Notes under the pieces: model-generated
The model's database searches: none
Told to the model about the DNA's origin: nothing
What the model saw: the letters and a program-made list of their open reading frames with translations, nothing else
From: Pedobacter chitinilyticus
Lineage (GTDB): Bacteria; Bacteroidota; Bacteroidia; Sphingobacteriales; Sphingobacteriaceae
Direction of reading: 5' to 3'
Assembly (NCBI RefSeq): GCF_003313385.1
Contig: NZ_QMHN01000005.1
Location: 341,035-405,034, forward strand
Length of the DNA stretch: 64,000 nt
Shown: positions 43,493-51,364 of the stretch, one piece after another
Position numbering within the stretch: position 1 is the stretch's first letter
Layout: the number at the start of each line of letters is the position of its first letter
Made by a program: the position numbers and the translations under genes

Positions 43493-44263
43493 ATGCAAGA
43501 AAACAAAGACGAAAGATTGCGCAAGGTAAAAAGTATATTGGTAACCTTGCCTAAGCCAGAAACTGAAAAATCGCCATATTTTGATTTAGCCAAGAAGTAT
43601 AATCTAAAAATAGATTTCCGCTCTTTTATTCACGTTGAGGGCGTTCCGGCCAAAGATTTTAGGAAAGAAAAAATCAATTTGGTTGATTATACGGCAGTGG
43701 TTTTTACCAGCAGAAATGCTGTTGATCATTTTTTTAGGATTTGTGAAGAGATGCGCTTCGAAGTTTCAGTGAATTTAAAATACTTCTGTATCTCAGAATC
43801 TACGGCACTTTATCTCCAAAAATATATTCAGTACAGAAAACGTAAGATTTTCTTCGGAAAGCAAACGGCTGCTGATTTGGCTGAAGTACTAAAGAAACAC
43901 GCGGGGGAGAAGTTCCTTTACCCTTGTTCGGATGTAGCAACTGAGGATACCATGAACTTTCTTCAGAAAAATGGCTACGATGTAACACCTGCGGTACTGT
44001 TTAGGACCGTGGTAAGCGACCTTTCTGACCTGGCTGATGTGTTTTATGACATCCTAGCTTTCTTTAGCCCTTCGAGTATTCAGTCACTGTATATAAATTT
44101 CCCCAATTTTCTACAGAATAATACTCGTATTGCAACTTTTGGTTTAAATACCCAAAAAGCGGTGGCCGATAAAGGTTTGATTGTGGATATTGCGGCACCA
44201 AATCCAGAAGCACCTTCAATGATTATGGCGCTGGAGAACTATATCAAAAAATCCAACAAATAA
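43493..44263 (+). CDS. hemD: Uroporphyrinogen-III synthase
   Basis: 256 aa. It catalyses ring closure and D-ring flip to uroporphyrinogen III in heme synthesis. The two-domain HemD layout is seen: VKSILVTLPKPETEKSPYFD at the start, the AVVFTSRNAVDHFF segment, and a C-terminal ILAFFSPSSIQSLYINFP and RIATFGLNTQKAV region. The ATG at 43493 is preferred over the GTG at 43478, which would add only MLTRK. Sequence conservation in this family is low; the call relies on motif order and on the DUF4271 neighbour. Confidence 0.82.
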   Translation: MQENKDERLRKVKSILVTLPKPETEKSPYFDLAKKYNLKIDFRSFIHVEGVPAKDFRKEKINLVDYTAVVFTSRNAVDHFFRICEEMRFEVSVNLKYFCISESTALYLQKYIQYRKRKIFFGKQTAADLAEVLKKHAGEKFLYPCSDVATEDTMNFLQKNGYDVTPAVLFRTVVSDLSDLADVFYDILAFFSPSSIQSLYINFPNFLQNNTRIATFGLNTQKAVADKGLIVDIAAPNPEAPSMIMALENYIKKSNK

Positions 44264-44613
44264 TTGCTCAAATACCTGTTTATAGGTATTGATATGCAGT
44301 TGGTTATCGTTTAACTTGCAAATTAAATGCTTCTTAGATGACGATAACATAATAAAGCAATAAAAATAGCGTTAACTTCTACTGGTTGTCAGGTAGGTAC
44401 ATTTAAAATGTGCCTATTTGATGACCTTTGGTGGTTTTACGGATAAAACCGTCGCTTTAAAGACGAGTCAATTATCTCTAAAATTCTTGCGTTTTGAAAT
44501 AAACAGAATGTTAATAAAATATTTCGATACAAAAAGTGTGGATTTTTTTGTGCGAATAGTTGTTAATCTCAATGTTAATTGATAAAATTGCTATAAAATT
44601 GCTTAGACAACAT
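44264..44613 (+). promoter_or_regulatory. 350-base region before gldK with terminator-like hairpins
   Basis: It contains a small hairpin AATACCT/AGGTATT (44271-44290), a stronger one TAGGTACATTT/AAATGTGCCTA (44394-44416) followed by TTTG, and GGTTTTA/TAAAACC (44433-44450). The second may terminate hemD. No consensus TAnnTTTG box was found with confidence. This is the upstream region of the T9SS operon and might contain its regulatory leader. Confidence 0.4.
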
Positions 44614-45933
44614 ATGAAGAAATTATACTTTCTTGCGATTACCGTGCTTTCTTTAATGCTTTCTAGTTGCGGAAAGGGCGGTAATGGGGAATTAGTAGGG
44701 GCTTATAACAGGAAATTCAAGAACAATGCTATCCCGTTGGGGATGGTTTATATACCTGGTGGTCGTAACCTTTTGGGGATGACCGATGAGGATATTACCT
44801 TTTATCAAGGCAAACAAAGTAAGATGGTTTCGATGAGCCCATTCTATATGGACCAAACAGAGATCACCAACGCTGAGTACAGGCAGTTCGTGAATTGGGT
44901 AAGAGATTCCATCGCCGTTACTAAAGGTAATATTGACGATTATTTCATTAAGCCAAAAGGTGGTGCTGCCGCTGGACCTTCTACTTTTAAAACCATCGAC
45001 TGGAAAAAAGTAGGAAATGGTTCTAATCTTTGGAGAAATAAGAAACCAGACGTACAGAATAAGCTAAAAGCGATGTATATCAATGATAACCTTTCAAGCT
45101 TTACCAATGGTAAGAATGATAAGGATATTGATATTAAGCTTTTGCGCTATGCTTTTGTAGAGAAAAACTTGGATATGGCTTTGGAAAATGCTTCATCGCC
45201 TAACAGACAACGTATCGACGATTACGATATCTATACTGATAATCCAACTCCTGGAAAAGTAAACGAACACCCTTCTGTAATGGTTTACCCTGATACCTTG
45301 GTTTGGAGAAAAGATTACACTTACGAGTATAACGATCCAATGGTTGAGGCTTACTTTAACCACCCTTCGTATGACAGATATCCGGTAGTTGGGGTTACTT
45401 GGGATCAATCAAGAGCTTTTAGTAACTGGCGTACGCAGTTTTATGAAAATGTTGCCCGTCAGCGTAAATTGCCTTCTAATTCTAGATTAAAATACGATTT
45501 GCCAACGGAAGCTGAATTTGAATACGCGGCCCGTGGTGGTAGAACACAAACTAAATATCCTTGGGGTGGTCCTTATATCATGAACGCCAAAGGTTGTTTG
45601 CAAGCAAACTTTAAAGTGGGTAGAGGTAACTACGCGGATGACGGTGCTTTATACACTGTTGAAGCTAAAGCATACTTGCCAAACGATTACGGTTTATATA
45701 ACATGTCGGGTAACGTAGCAGAGTGGACCTTGAACTCTTACAACAGCTCATTGCCAGAGGATAAAAACCCAATTTTTAGAAAAGGTAAACGTAAGGTTGT
45801 GAAAGGTGGCTCATGGAAAGATATCGGATTTTTCCTTCAAAACTCAGTAGCGCAACACGAATACCAAAACATTCCTAGATCATACATCGGTTTCAGATGT
45901 GTGTCACACTACGCAGGAAATAGCTTAATGTAA
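44614..45933 (+). CDS. gldK: Type IX secretion lipoprotein GldK
   Basis: About 439 aa outer-membrane lipoprotein (Cys19 in LSSC), a homologue of PorK. The body has the formylglycine-generating-enzyme fold: MVYIPGGRNLLGM, SPFYMDQTEITNAEYRQFV, GVTWDQSRAFSNWR and YNMSGNVAEWTLN, ending in a GFRCV segment. It lacks enzymatic function in the known T9SS and forms the periplasmic ring with GldN/PorN. The ATG at 44614 gives the lipoprotein signal; a longer frame from 44560 adds non-signal residues. First gene of the gldKLMN operon. Confidence 0.95.
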   Translation: MKKLYFLAITVLSLMLSSCGKGGNGELVGAYNRKFKNNAIPLGMVYIPGGRNLLGMTDEDITFYQGKQSKMVSMSPFYMDQTEITNAEYRQFVNWVRDSIAVTKGNIDDYFIKPKGGAAAGPSTFKTIDWKKVGNGSNLWRNKKPDVQNKLKAMYINDNLSSFTNGKNDKDIDIKLLRYAFVEKNLDMALENASSPNRQRIDDYDIYTDNPTPGKVNEHPSVMVYPDTLVWRKDYTYEYNDPMVEAYFNHPSYDRYPVVGVTWDQSRAFSNWRTQFYENVARQRKLPSNSRLKYDLPTEAEFEYAARGGRTQTKYPWGGPYIMNAKGCLQANFKVGRGNYADDGALYTVEAKAYLPNDYGLYNMSGNVAEWTLNSYNSSLPEDKNPIFRKGKRKVVKGGSWKDIGFFLQNSVAQHEYQNIPRSYIGFRCVSHYAGNSLM

Positions 45934-45986
45934 AAACAGAAATTAAAATAAAAAACCACAAACTAAAAAATTAACTATTAAGAATT

Positions 45987-46796
45987 ATGGCAGGAAAATA
46001 TGCTACTAATGAGGCGAAATTACACTTAGCAACGTCAATCGGTGCGTCTATTGTAATTGTTGGTGCGTTATTTAAAATCCTTCACTTGGGAGGTATTTGG
46101 GGAAGTATCATGATTGGGGTGGGACTGGGTGTAGAGGCTATTCTGTTCCTGCTAGGCGGTTTGTTCCCTCCTCATGCAGATGTGGAATGGGATAAAGTTT
46201 ACCCCCAATTGCGTAAAGATGGAAAACCTACACCTAACGATGCAATCCCTCAAGTTGCCGCGGTAGGAGGTGCTTCTTCTACTGGTGCATTAGATAAACT
46301 AGTAAACGAAAAAATTGGTGCAGAATTGATCGAAAGCCTAGGTAATGGCTTACGTACTTTTGGAGATAGAGTAGCAAGTATCTCTAGTGTGGCAGATGCT
46401 TCTTTAGCTACTAATGAATTTACATCTAACGTAAAAGGCGCTAGCGCTAGCCTTGGTAATATGAATGCTGCTTTTGGTAAAGCTACTGAGCAATTGGCTG
46501 AGTTAGGTGCTAGCAATGCAGATTCAAAAGCTTATCATGAGCAAGTAAATAATTTGGCAAAAAACCTTTCGGCTTTAAATGCAGTGTATGAATTAGAATT
46601 GCAAGATTCTAGCGCTCACTTAAAATCAATGAATAAATTTTACCAGAACTTGGCCTTAACCATGGATAACTTCAATGAATCGATGGAAGATTCGAAACAG
46701 TTTAAAGAAGAAGTTGGTAAACTTGCCAAGAATCTGTCGTCGTTAAATGCCATTTATGGTAACATGTTAACGGCAATGAATCAACCACGTGCTTAA
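45987..46796 (+). CDS. gldL: Type IX secretion membrane protein GldL
   Basis: 269 aa inner-membrane motor component, homologous to PorL, that with GldM forms the proton-driven motor of T9SS and gliding. Two membrane helices near the N-terminus (about 15-32 and 39-57; the SIGASIVIVGALFKILH and GVGLGVEAILFLLGGL segments) and a long helical cytoplasmic tail rich in Asn, Ala and Ser. The helical segments repeat with DSKAYHEQVNNLAKNLSALN and DSKQFKEEVGKLAKNLSSLN. The spacing to gldK is 53 bases. Confidence 0.95.
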   Translation: MAGKYATNEAKLHLATSIGASIVIVGALFKILHLGGIWGSIMIGVGLGVEAILFLLGGLFPPHADVEWDKVYPQLRKDGKPTPNDAIPQVAAVGGASSTGALDKLVNEKIGAELIESLGNGLRTFGDRVASISSVADASLATNEFTSNVKGASASLGNMNAAFGKATEQLAELGASNADSKAYHEQVNNLAKNLSALNAVYELELQDSSAHLKSMNKFYQNLALTMDNFNESMEDSKQFKEEVGKLAKNLSSLNAIYGNMLTAMNQPRA

Positions 46797-46833
46797 TGGT
46801 CATATTAATCTAACTTATAAATATTGATATAAT

Positions 46834-48360
46834 ATGGCAGGAGGTAAGGAAACGGCAAGGCAGAAGATGATTGGTATCATGTATTTGGTACTATTAGCTA
46901 TGCTTGCCCTAAACGTTTCTGATTTGGTATTAAAAGCTTTCAAGAACATTAATGATAGTTTGAATACCTCTAAAGAAAACGTTGGAAATAACATCACCCA
47001 ACTTTTAAGAAATTACGAAAGCACAAAAGCCAAGGAGAGTGGCGATAATTTGCTTAAATTAAATAGAGCAAAAGAAGCGCAAAAGGTTGCTGAAGATTTG
47101 ATCAAGCATATTGATGGACTTCAAGCAAAGATTGCTGAAGAGGGACTTGACGAAAATGGCGAATTAGTGCAAAAAAACAACCTCGATATTGGTCAAAATA
47201 TCATGGGTAGCGACACTGAAAATAAAGCAGGTAAAAAATTACAAGCTAAAATTAACGAAACAGGTAAGAAATTAGCTGCGTTGTTGCAGGCTGATGAGGG
47301 TAAGCCGACTTTTATGCTACAAGCACTTGATCCGGTAAAACCTAAAGCTGGCGAACCAAAAACGTGGACAGGTAATAATTTTGGTGAAGGTGTGCCTTTA
47401 GCCGCTTTCAGAACCATTTTGACGATGTTGCAGAATGATGCTAAAAACATGGAAGCGGACATCATCAATAAGATTTTGGCTGACAAACCTATTGTGGTAC
47501 TAGATCAGTTTGAAGCGGTTGCGGTTGCACCTTCTTCATACGTGATACAAGGCCAGCCCTATAAAGCTGAAATTTATTTGACTGCTAGTGATTCTAAATC
47601 TAGTCCAGATGTTAGTGTGAATGGGAATAAAGTGCCTACTGAAAACGGAAAAGGTGTTTATACAGGCGGTACTGGTAGTGTAGGTACTTTCACTTGGAAA
47701 GGTACGATTAGAGTTAAAGAAAGAAACGGTAACATTAAGACTTACGAAACTAAACCACAGACTTATCAAGTGGCTGCCCCTTCGGCAACGGTTTCTTCTG
47801 ATAAGCTGAATGTGATTTATGCGGGTATTCCGAATCCATTTACTATTTCTGCTGCGGGTTTTCCGAATATTAATGCTTCCATTACAGGTGGTGGTTCGTT
47901 AACCGGTGGCAATGGAAAATATATGGTAAATGTACCGGGTTCCTTAGTAGGCAAAGAAGTTTCTATCAGTGTTTCTGGTACAAATGCTGGGAAAACAGTG
48001 AACTTGGGCGCTCCTAAATTTAGAGTAAAAGCCATTCCTGCACCAGTAGCTAAAGTTGGTGGTTACGGTGGTGGCGATATTGCTTCCGTACAATTGAAAA
48101 GCGAGTCGGAAATTGAAGCTGATTTAGATGATTTCCCTTTTGATGTGAAATTTAAAATCTTGCGATTTGAAGTAACAGTAATTAAACCTCGTGCTGATGC
48201 GATTACGATATCAGGACAAGGTGGTAATTTTACTGGAGCAGTAAGAAGTGCAATCAATGCGGTATCGCCAGGAACAAGGGTTATTTTTGACCAAATTGTT
48301 TCTCAAGGCCCTGATGGTAGACAAAAGGTTTTACCTGCGTTGGTATTTAATGTAAAATAA
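46834..48360 (+). CDS. gldM: Type IX secretion motor/spanning protein GldM
   Basis: 508 aa. One N-terminal membrane helix (about 12-32; MIGIMYLVLLAMLALNVSD, the hallmark of GldM/PorM) and a long periplasmic part made of a helical domain and Ig-like beta domains. It spans from the inner-membrane motor to the GldK/GldN ring. The C-terminal region has the segments VSINGN-like (DVSVNGNKVPTENGKG) and GTRVIFDQIVSQGPDG. It follows gldL by 37 bases and is directly contiguous with gldN. Confidence 0.95.
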   Translation: MAGGKETARQKMIGIMYLVLLAMLALNVSDLVLKAFKNINDSLNTSKENVGNNITQLLRNYESTKAKESGDNLLKLNRAKEAQKVAEDLIKHIDGLQAKIAEEGLDENGELVQKNNLDIGQNIMGSDTENKAGKKLQAKINETGKKLAALLQADEGKPTFMLQALDPVKPKAGEPKTWTGNNFGEGVPLAAFRTILTMLQNDAKNMEADIINKILADKPIVVLDQFEAVAVAPSSYVIQGQPYKAEIYLTASDSKSSPDVSVNGNKVPTENGKGVYTGGTGSVGTFTWKGTIRVKERNGNIKTYETKPQTYQVAAPSATVSSDKLNVIYAGIPNPFTISAAGFPNINASITGGGSLTGGNGKYMVNVPGSLVGKEVSISVSGTNAGKTVNLGAPKFRVKAIPAPVAKVGGYGGGDIASVQLKSESEIEADLDDFPFDVKFKILRFEVTVIKPRADAITISGQGGNFTGAVRSAINAVSPGTRVIFDQIVSQGPDGRQKVLPALVFNVK

Positions 48361-48366
48361 TTGAAG

Positions 48367-49302
48367 ATGAAAAAGATTGCGTTGTCGTTGGTATTAATTG
48401 CGGTAATTTCAGTTACTGGTTTTGCCCAAAAAGCGAATACCAATAAGAAAGGTGCAAAGAATCCTCCTGCTAAGGTGGTACAAGAAGCTCCTAAGACAGA
48501 AGTTCCAAAAGTAGATACCACCAAAACGGTTAAGAAAAAGCAAAAGGTAAAGCCAAAAGATGGCTATGCCATGGAGAAGGAATTAAGGGATACGGCTTCA
48601 GAAAAAGCATTTTTAGCAGTAATTAAGGATGAGGACGTAGTGCTTACCAAACGCGTTTGGAGAGATATCGATTTACGCGATACCATTAACGGTGTACTTA
48701 ACTTCCCAAAATCAAGGTTAATAGATGTATTGCTCACTCAAGTAAGATTAGAAGAGCTTACCGCTTATAACCCTAAAAACCCAACCACTTTGGATGATGA
48801 CGATGCTTTTAATTTCCCATTAGATACGGCTGAAGCAATTAAATTGGCAAATGGCGTGGTAAACGTAACCAACAATAAAACGGGAACAGTTACACAAGTG
48901 CCAGGAGAGTTTAATCCTGCTTTGTTCTTGAAATATAGAATTAAGGAAGACTGGGTTTTTGATGGTAAAAGAGGTGTTTTCGAACCTCGTATCATCGGCT
49001 TGGCTCCTTTGAAGTTCAATGAGCAAACTAAAGATTGGCAACCCGTATTTTGGATCGCCTATGAGGAAGCTAGAGATATTTTAGCAACCAAAAGACTTTT
49101 CAATGCTTTAAATGACTCTTCGCCATTAAGCATGGACGATTTCTTTATACATCGTTTATTCTCTAGCTATATCGTTAAGGAAACCAACTCTGGTGATTAT
49201 AAAGTAAAAGATTTAATTACTGATCCTAGGCTACGCTTATTGGAAAGTGAACGTATCAAGAAAAAAATGGCTGATATGGAACAAGGTCTTTGGGAATATT
49301 AA
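48367..49302 (+). CDS. gldN: Type IX secretion periplasmic protein GldN
   Basis: 311 aa secreted protein (signal peptide to about VTGFAQ), homologous to PorN, part of the GldK-GldN ring. The N-terminal linker (about residues 20-75) is basic and Pro/Lys-rich. The body contains KRVWRDIDLRDTINGVLNFP and KEDWVFDGKRGVFEPRIIGL, conserved in GldN. The start at 48367 (MKKIALS) is preferred; the frame opens at a TTG at 48361. A strong terminator follows, ending the gldKLMN operon. Confidence 0.93.
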   Translation: MKKIALSLVLIAVISVTGFAQKANTNKKGAKNPPAKVVQEAPKTEVPKVDTTKTVKKKQKVKPKDGYAMEKELRDTASEKAFLAVIKDEDVVLTKRVWRDIDLRDTINGVLNFPKSRLIDVLLTQVRLEELTAYNPKNPTTLDDDDAFNFPLDTAEAIKLANGVVNVTNNKTGTVTQVPGEFNPALFLKYRIKEDWVFDGKRGVFEPRIIGLAPLKFNEQTKDWQPVFWIAYEEARDILATKRLFNALNDSSPLSMDDFFIHRLFSSYIVKETNSGDYKVKDLITDPRLRLLESERIKKKMADMEQGLWEY

Positions 49303-49323
49303 CCAAGTCTAGTTCAACGAAAT

Positions 49324-49361
49324 AAAAAGTCTCGATGTTTGTTCATCGGGACTTTTTTTTG
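49324..49361 (+). terminator. Terminator of the gldKLMN operon
   Basis: AAAAAGTCTCGATG (49324-49337) pairs with CATCGGGACTTTTT (49344-49357), one G-T pair, with a 6-nt loop and T8. It lies 22 bases after the gldN stop. Confidence 0.9.
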
Positions 49362-49391
49362 TGATAGACTATTTTGTCATTTTAGTGCATC

Positions 49392-49462
49392 ACGTCATTG
49401 CGAGTTACGAAGCAATCTTAATGCTAAAATCAAATGAGGTTGCTTTGTACCTCGCAACGACG
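49392..49462. repeat. GTCATT-type dispersed element, copy 5 (full inverted repeat)
   Basis: The left arm ACGTCATTGCGAGTTAC, then GAAGCAATCTT (49392-49419), pairs with the right arm AGGTTGCTTTGTACC, then TCGCAACGACGT (about 49437-49462), with four mismatches. It resembles a dispersed palindromic element widespread in bacterial spacers. It lies between convergent genes (gldN and uvrC). Confidence 0.75.
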
Positions 49463-49475
49463 TAAAAGTCCTGGT

Positions 49476-51284
49476 TTAGTTAGCTTCAGTATCGTTAAAG
49501 TAATTTACTAGTGTAACGACTTGTTTTTTGTTCAATAACTTGGATAGCTCTTCTGCACTAGCTTCTTTAATTCGCTTCACGGATTTGAAGTGCGTCAACA
49601 ATTTTTCAGCGGTGCTTTTGCCAATACCTTCTATTTCTTCTAGTTCCGTTTTTAAAGTTCCTTTGTCTCGTTTTTTTCGGTGGAAAGTAATTCCGAAACG
49701 GTGCGCCTCATCACGAAGCTGCTGAATGATTTTCAACGTTTCCGATTTTTTATCTAGGTACATCGGTAAACTATCGTTAGGATAATAAAGTTCTTCTAGC
49801 CTTTTAGCGATGCCAATCACGGTGACCTTCTTGTCTATCCCTAATTTCTTTAAACTACTCACTGCAGATGAAAGCTGTCCTTTACCGCCATCAATTATAA
49901 TCAGTTGAGGCAATGATTGATTTTCCTCTAACATCCGCTTATATCGCCTGTAAACAGCCTCCTCCATGGTCGCAAAATCATTGGGACCTTCTACTGTTTT
50001 TACGTTAAAGTGCCTATAATCTTTTTTGCTTGGTTTGGCATCTTTAAAAACCACAATGGCTGATACTGGATACTTGCCCTGAAAGTTAGAATTATCAAAA
50101 CACTCGATATGATGAGGCAGTTGCGTAAGTCTCAAATCATTTTTCATTTGAGTAAGTACGCGTTCTGTTTTCAGTTCTGGATTTAGCTTTTCGTATTGGT
50201 TTAGTTTTTCTTTTTTAAAGAATAATACGTTCTTTTGAGAGAGCTCTAACAGTTTTTTCTTCTCGCCAAGCTTAGGTAGCGTAAGCTTTAAATTCATGTC
50301 CTCCAATGGGATTTCAAAAGGAACAATGATTTCTCGAGAGGTACTTTTAAATTTCGTTCTAAATTCGGCAATAGCGATAGATAAAAGCTCTTCATCACTC
50401 TCGTCCAATCGCTTTTTAATTTCTATGGTCTGCGTTTGGATAATCGCTCCGTTCATTACTTTGAGGTAATTCACAAAGGCATATCGTTCGTCACTGGCTA
50501 TACTTACTACATCAATATTGGTGATGGCACTGCTTACTACGGTAGACTTGCTTTGGTACTTTTCTAAAACGCTCAGCTTTTTTTGGTAATTGTGTGCCAG
50601 CTCAAAATTAAGGTCCTCAGCAGCTGTTTTAACTACTTGCTTCACATCCTTAATGACATTGCCTATTTTGCCATTTAAAATATCTTTAATTTCTGCAATG
50701 TTGGTTTCGTAATCTTCCTTGGTTTGGTAGTTTTGACAAGGACCTTTGCAATTGCCAATTTGATATTCCAAGCATACCTTAAACTTTCCTGCATTGATAT
50801 TCTCAGGTGTTAAAGGAAGATTGCAGGTACGCAGTGTGTAGGTTTCTTTAATTAAATCTAGGATGGTATGCATCATCCCTACAGAAGCGTATGGTCCTAA
50901 ATAAGTCGAGCCATCTTTCACCATTCTACGGGTCGAAAAAACACGTGGAAAAGGTTCTTTTTTGATGACAATCCACGGATAGGTTTTGTCATCCTTTAGC
51001 ATGATGTTGTAACGAGGCTGATGCTTTTTGATTAAGCTGTTTTCTAACAACCAGGCATCTATTTCGGTATCTACAATGGTAAATTGTATGCGTCTAATTT
51101 TCGACACCAATACCCTAGTCTTTCCGTTAATTTGTTTGTCCTTTACAAAATAGGAGCTTACGCGATTTCGGAGGTCTTTGGCTTTACCAATGTATATGAG
51201 TTTATCCTCAATATCAAAATATTGATAAACGCCAGGTTTATGGGGAATGTCTTTTAACGCTTTTTTGTAATCGAAACTGCTCAT
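49476..51284 (-). CDS. uvrC: Excinuclease ABC subunit C
   Basis: 602 aa nuclease of nucleotide excision repair. GIY-YIG domain (about residues 13-92; KPGVYQYFDIEDKLIYIGKA), a Cys-rich segment CLEYQIGNCKGPCQ, the UVR motif (about 200-235), the RNase-H-like nuclease domain (IECFDNSNFQGKYPVSAIVVF and IIDGGKGQL), and a helix-hairpin-helix end. It makes the 3' and 5' incisions with UvrB. Independent gene on the minus strand. The length is normal for the family. Confidence 0.97.
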   Translation of the reverse strand: MSSFDYKKALKDIPHKPGVYQYFDIEDKLIYIGKAKDLRNRVSSYFVKDKQINGKTRVLVSKIRRIQFTIVDTEIDAWLLENSLIKKHQPRYNIMLKDDKTYPWIVIKKEPFPRVFSTRRMVKDGSTYLGPYASVGMMHTILDLIKETYTLRTCNLPLTPENINAGKFKVCLEYQIGNCKGPCQNYQTKEDYETNIAEIKDILNGKIGNVIKDVKQVVKTAAEDLNFELAHNYQKKLSVLEKYQSKSTVVSSAITNIDVVSIASDERYAFVNYLKVMNGAIIQTQTIEIKKRLDESDEELLSIAIAEFRTKFKSTSREIIVPFEIPLEDMNLKLTLPKLGEKKKLLELSQKNVLFFKKEKLNQYEKLNPELKTERVLTQMKNDLRLTQLPHHIECFDNSNFQGKYPVSAIVVFKDAKPSKKDYRHFNVKTVEGPNDFATMEEAVYRRYKRMLEENQSLPQLIIIDGGKGQLSSAVSSLKKLGIDKKVTVIGIAKRLEELYYPNDSLPMYLDKKSETLKIIQQLRDEAHRFGITFHRKKRDKGTLKTELEEIEGIGKSTAEKLLTHFKSVKRIKEASAEELSKLLNKKQVVTLVNYFNDTEAN

Positions 51285-51312
51285 CTAGATGACAAATTTA
51301 CACTAAAAAATT

Positions 51313-51343
51313 AGACCTCGTAGGTTTAAAACTTACGAGGTCT
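51313..51343. repeat. Dispersed palindrome, copy 4 (ACCTCGTAGGT)
   Basis: AGACCTCGTAGGTTT (51313-51327) pairs with AAACTTACGAGGTCT (51329-51343), with one T-G position in the arms. It lies between uvrC and the PBP gene. Confidence 0.8.
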
Positions 51344-51364
51344 ATTCAATATGGCATTTAGAAT

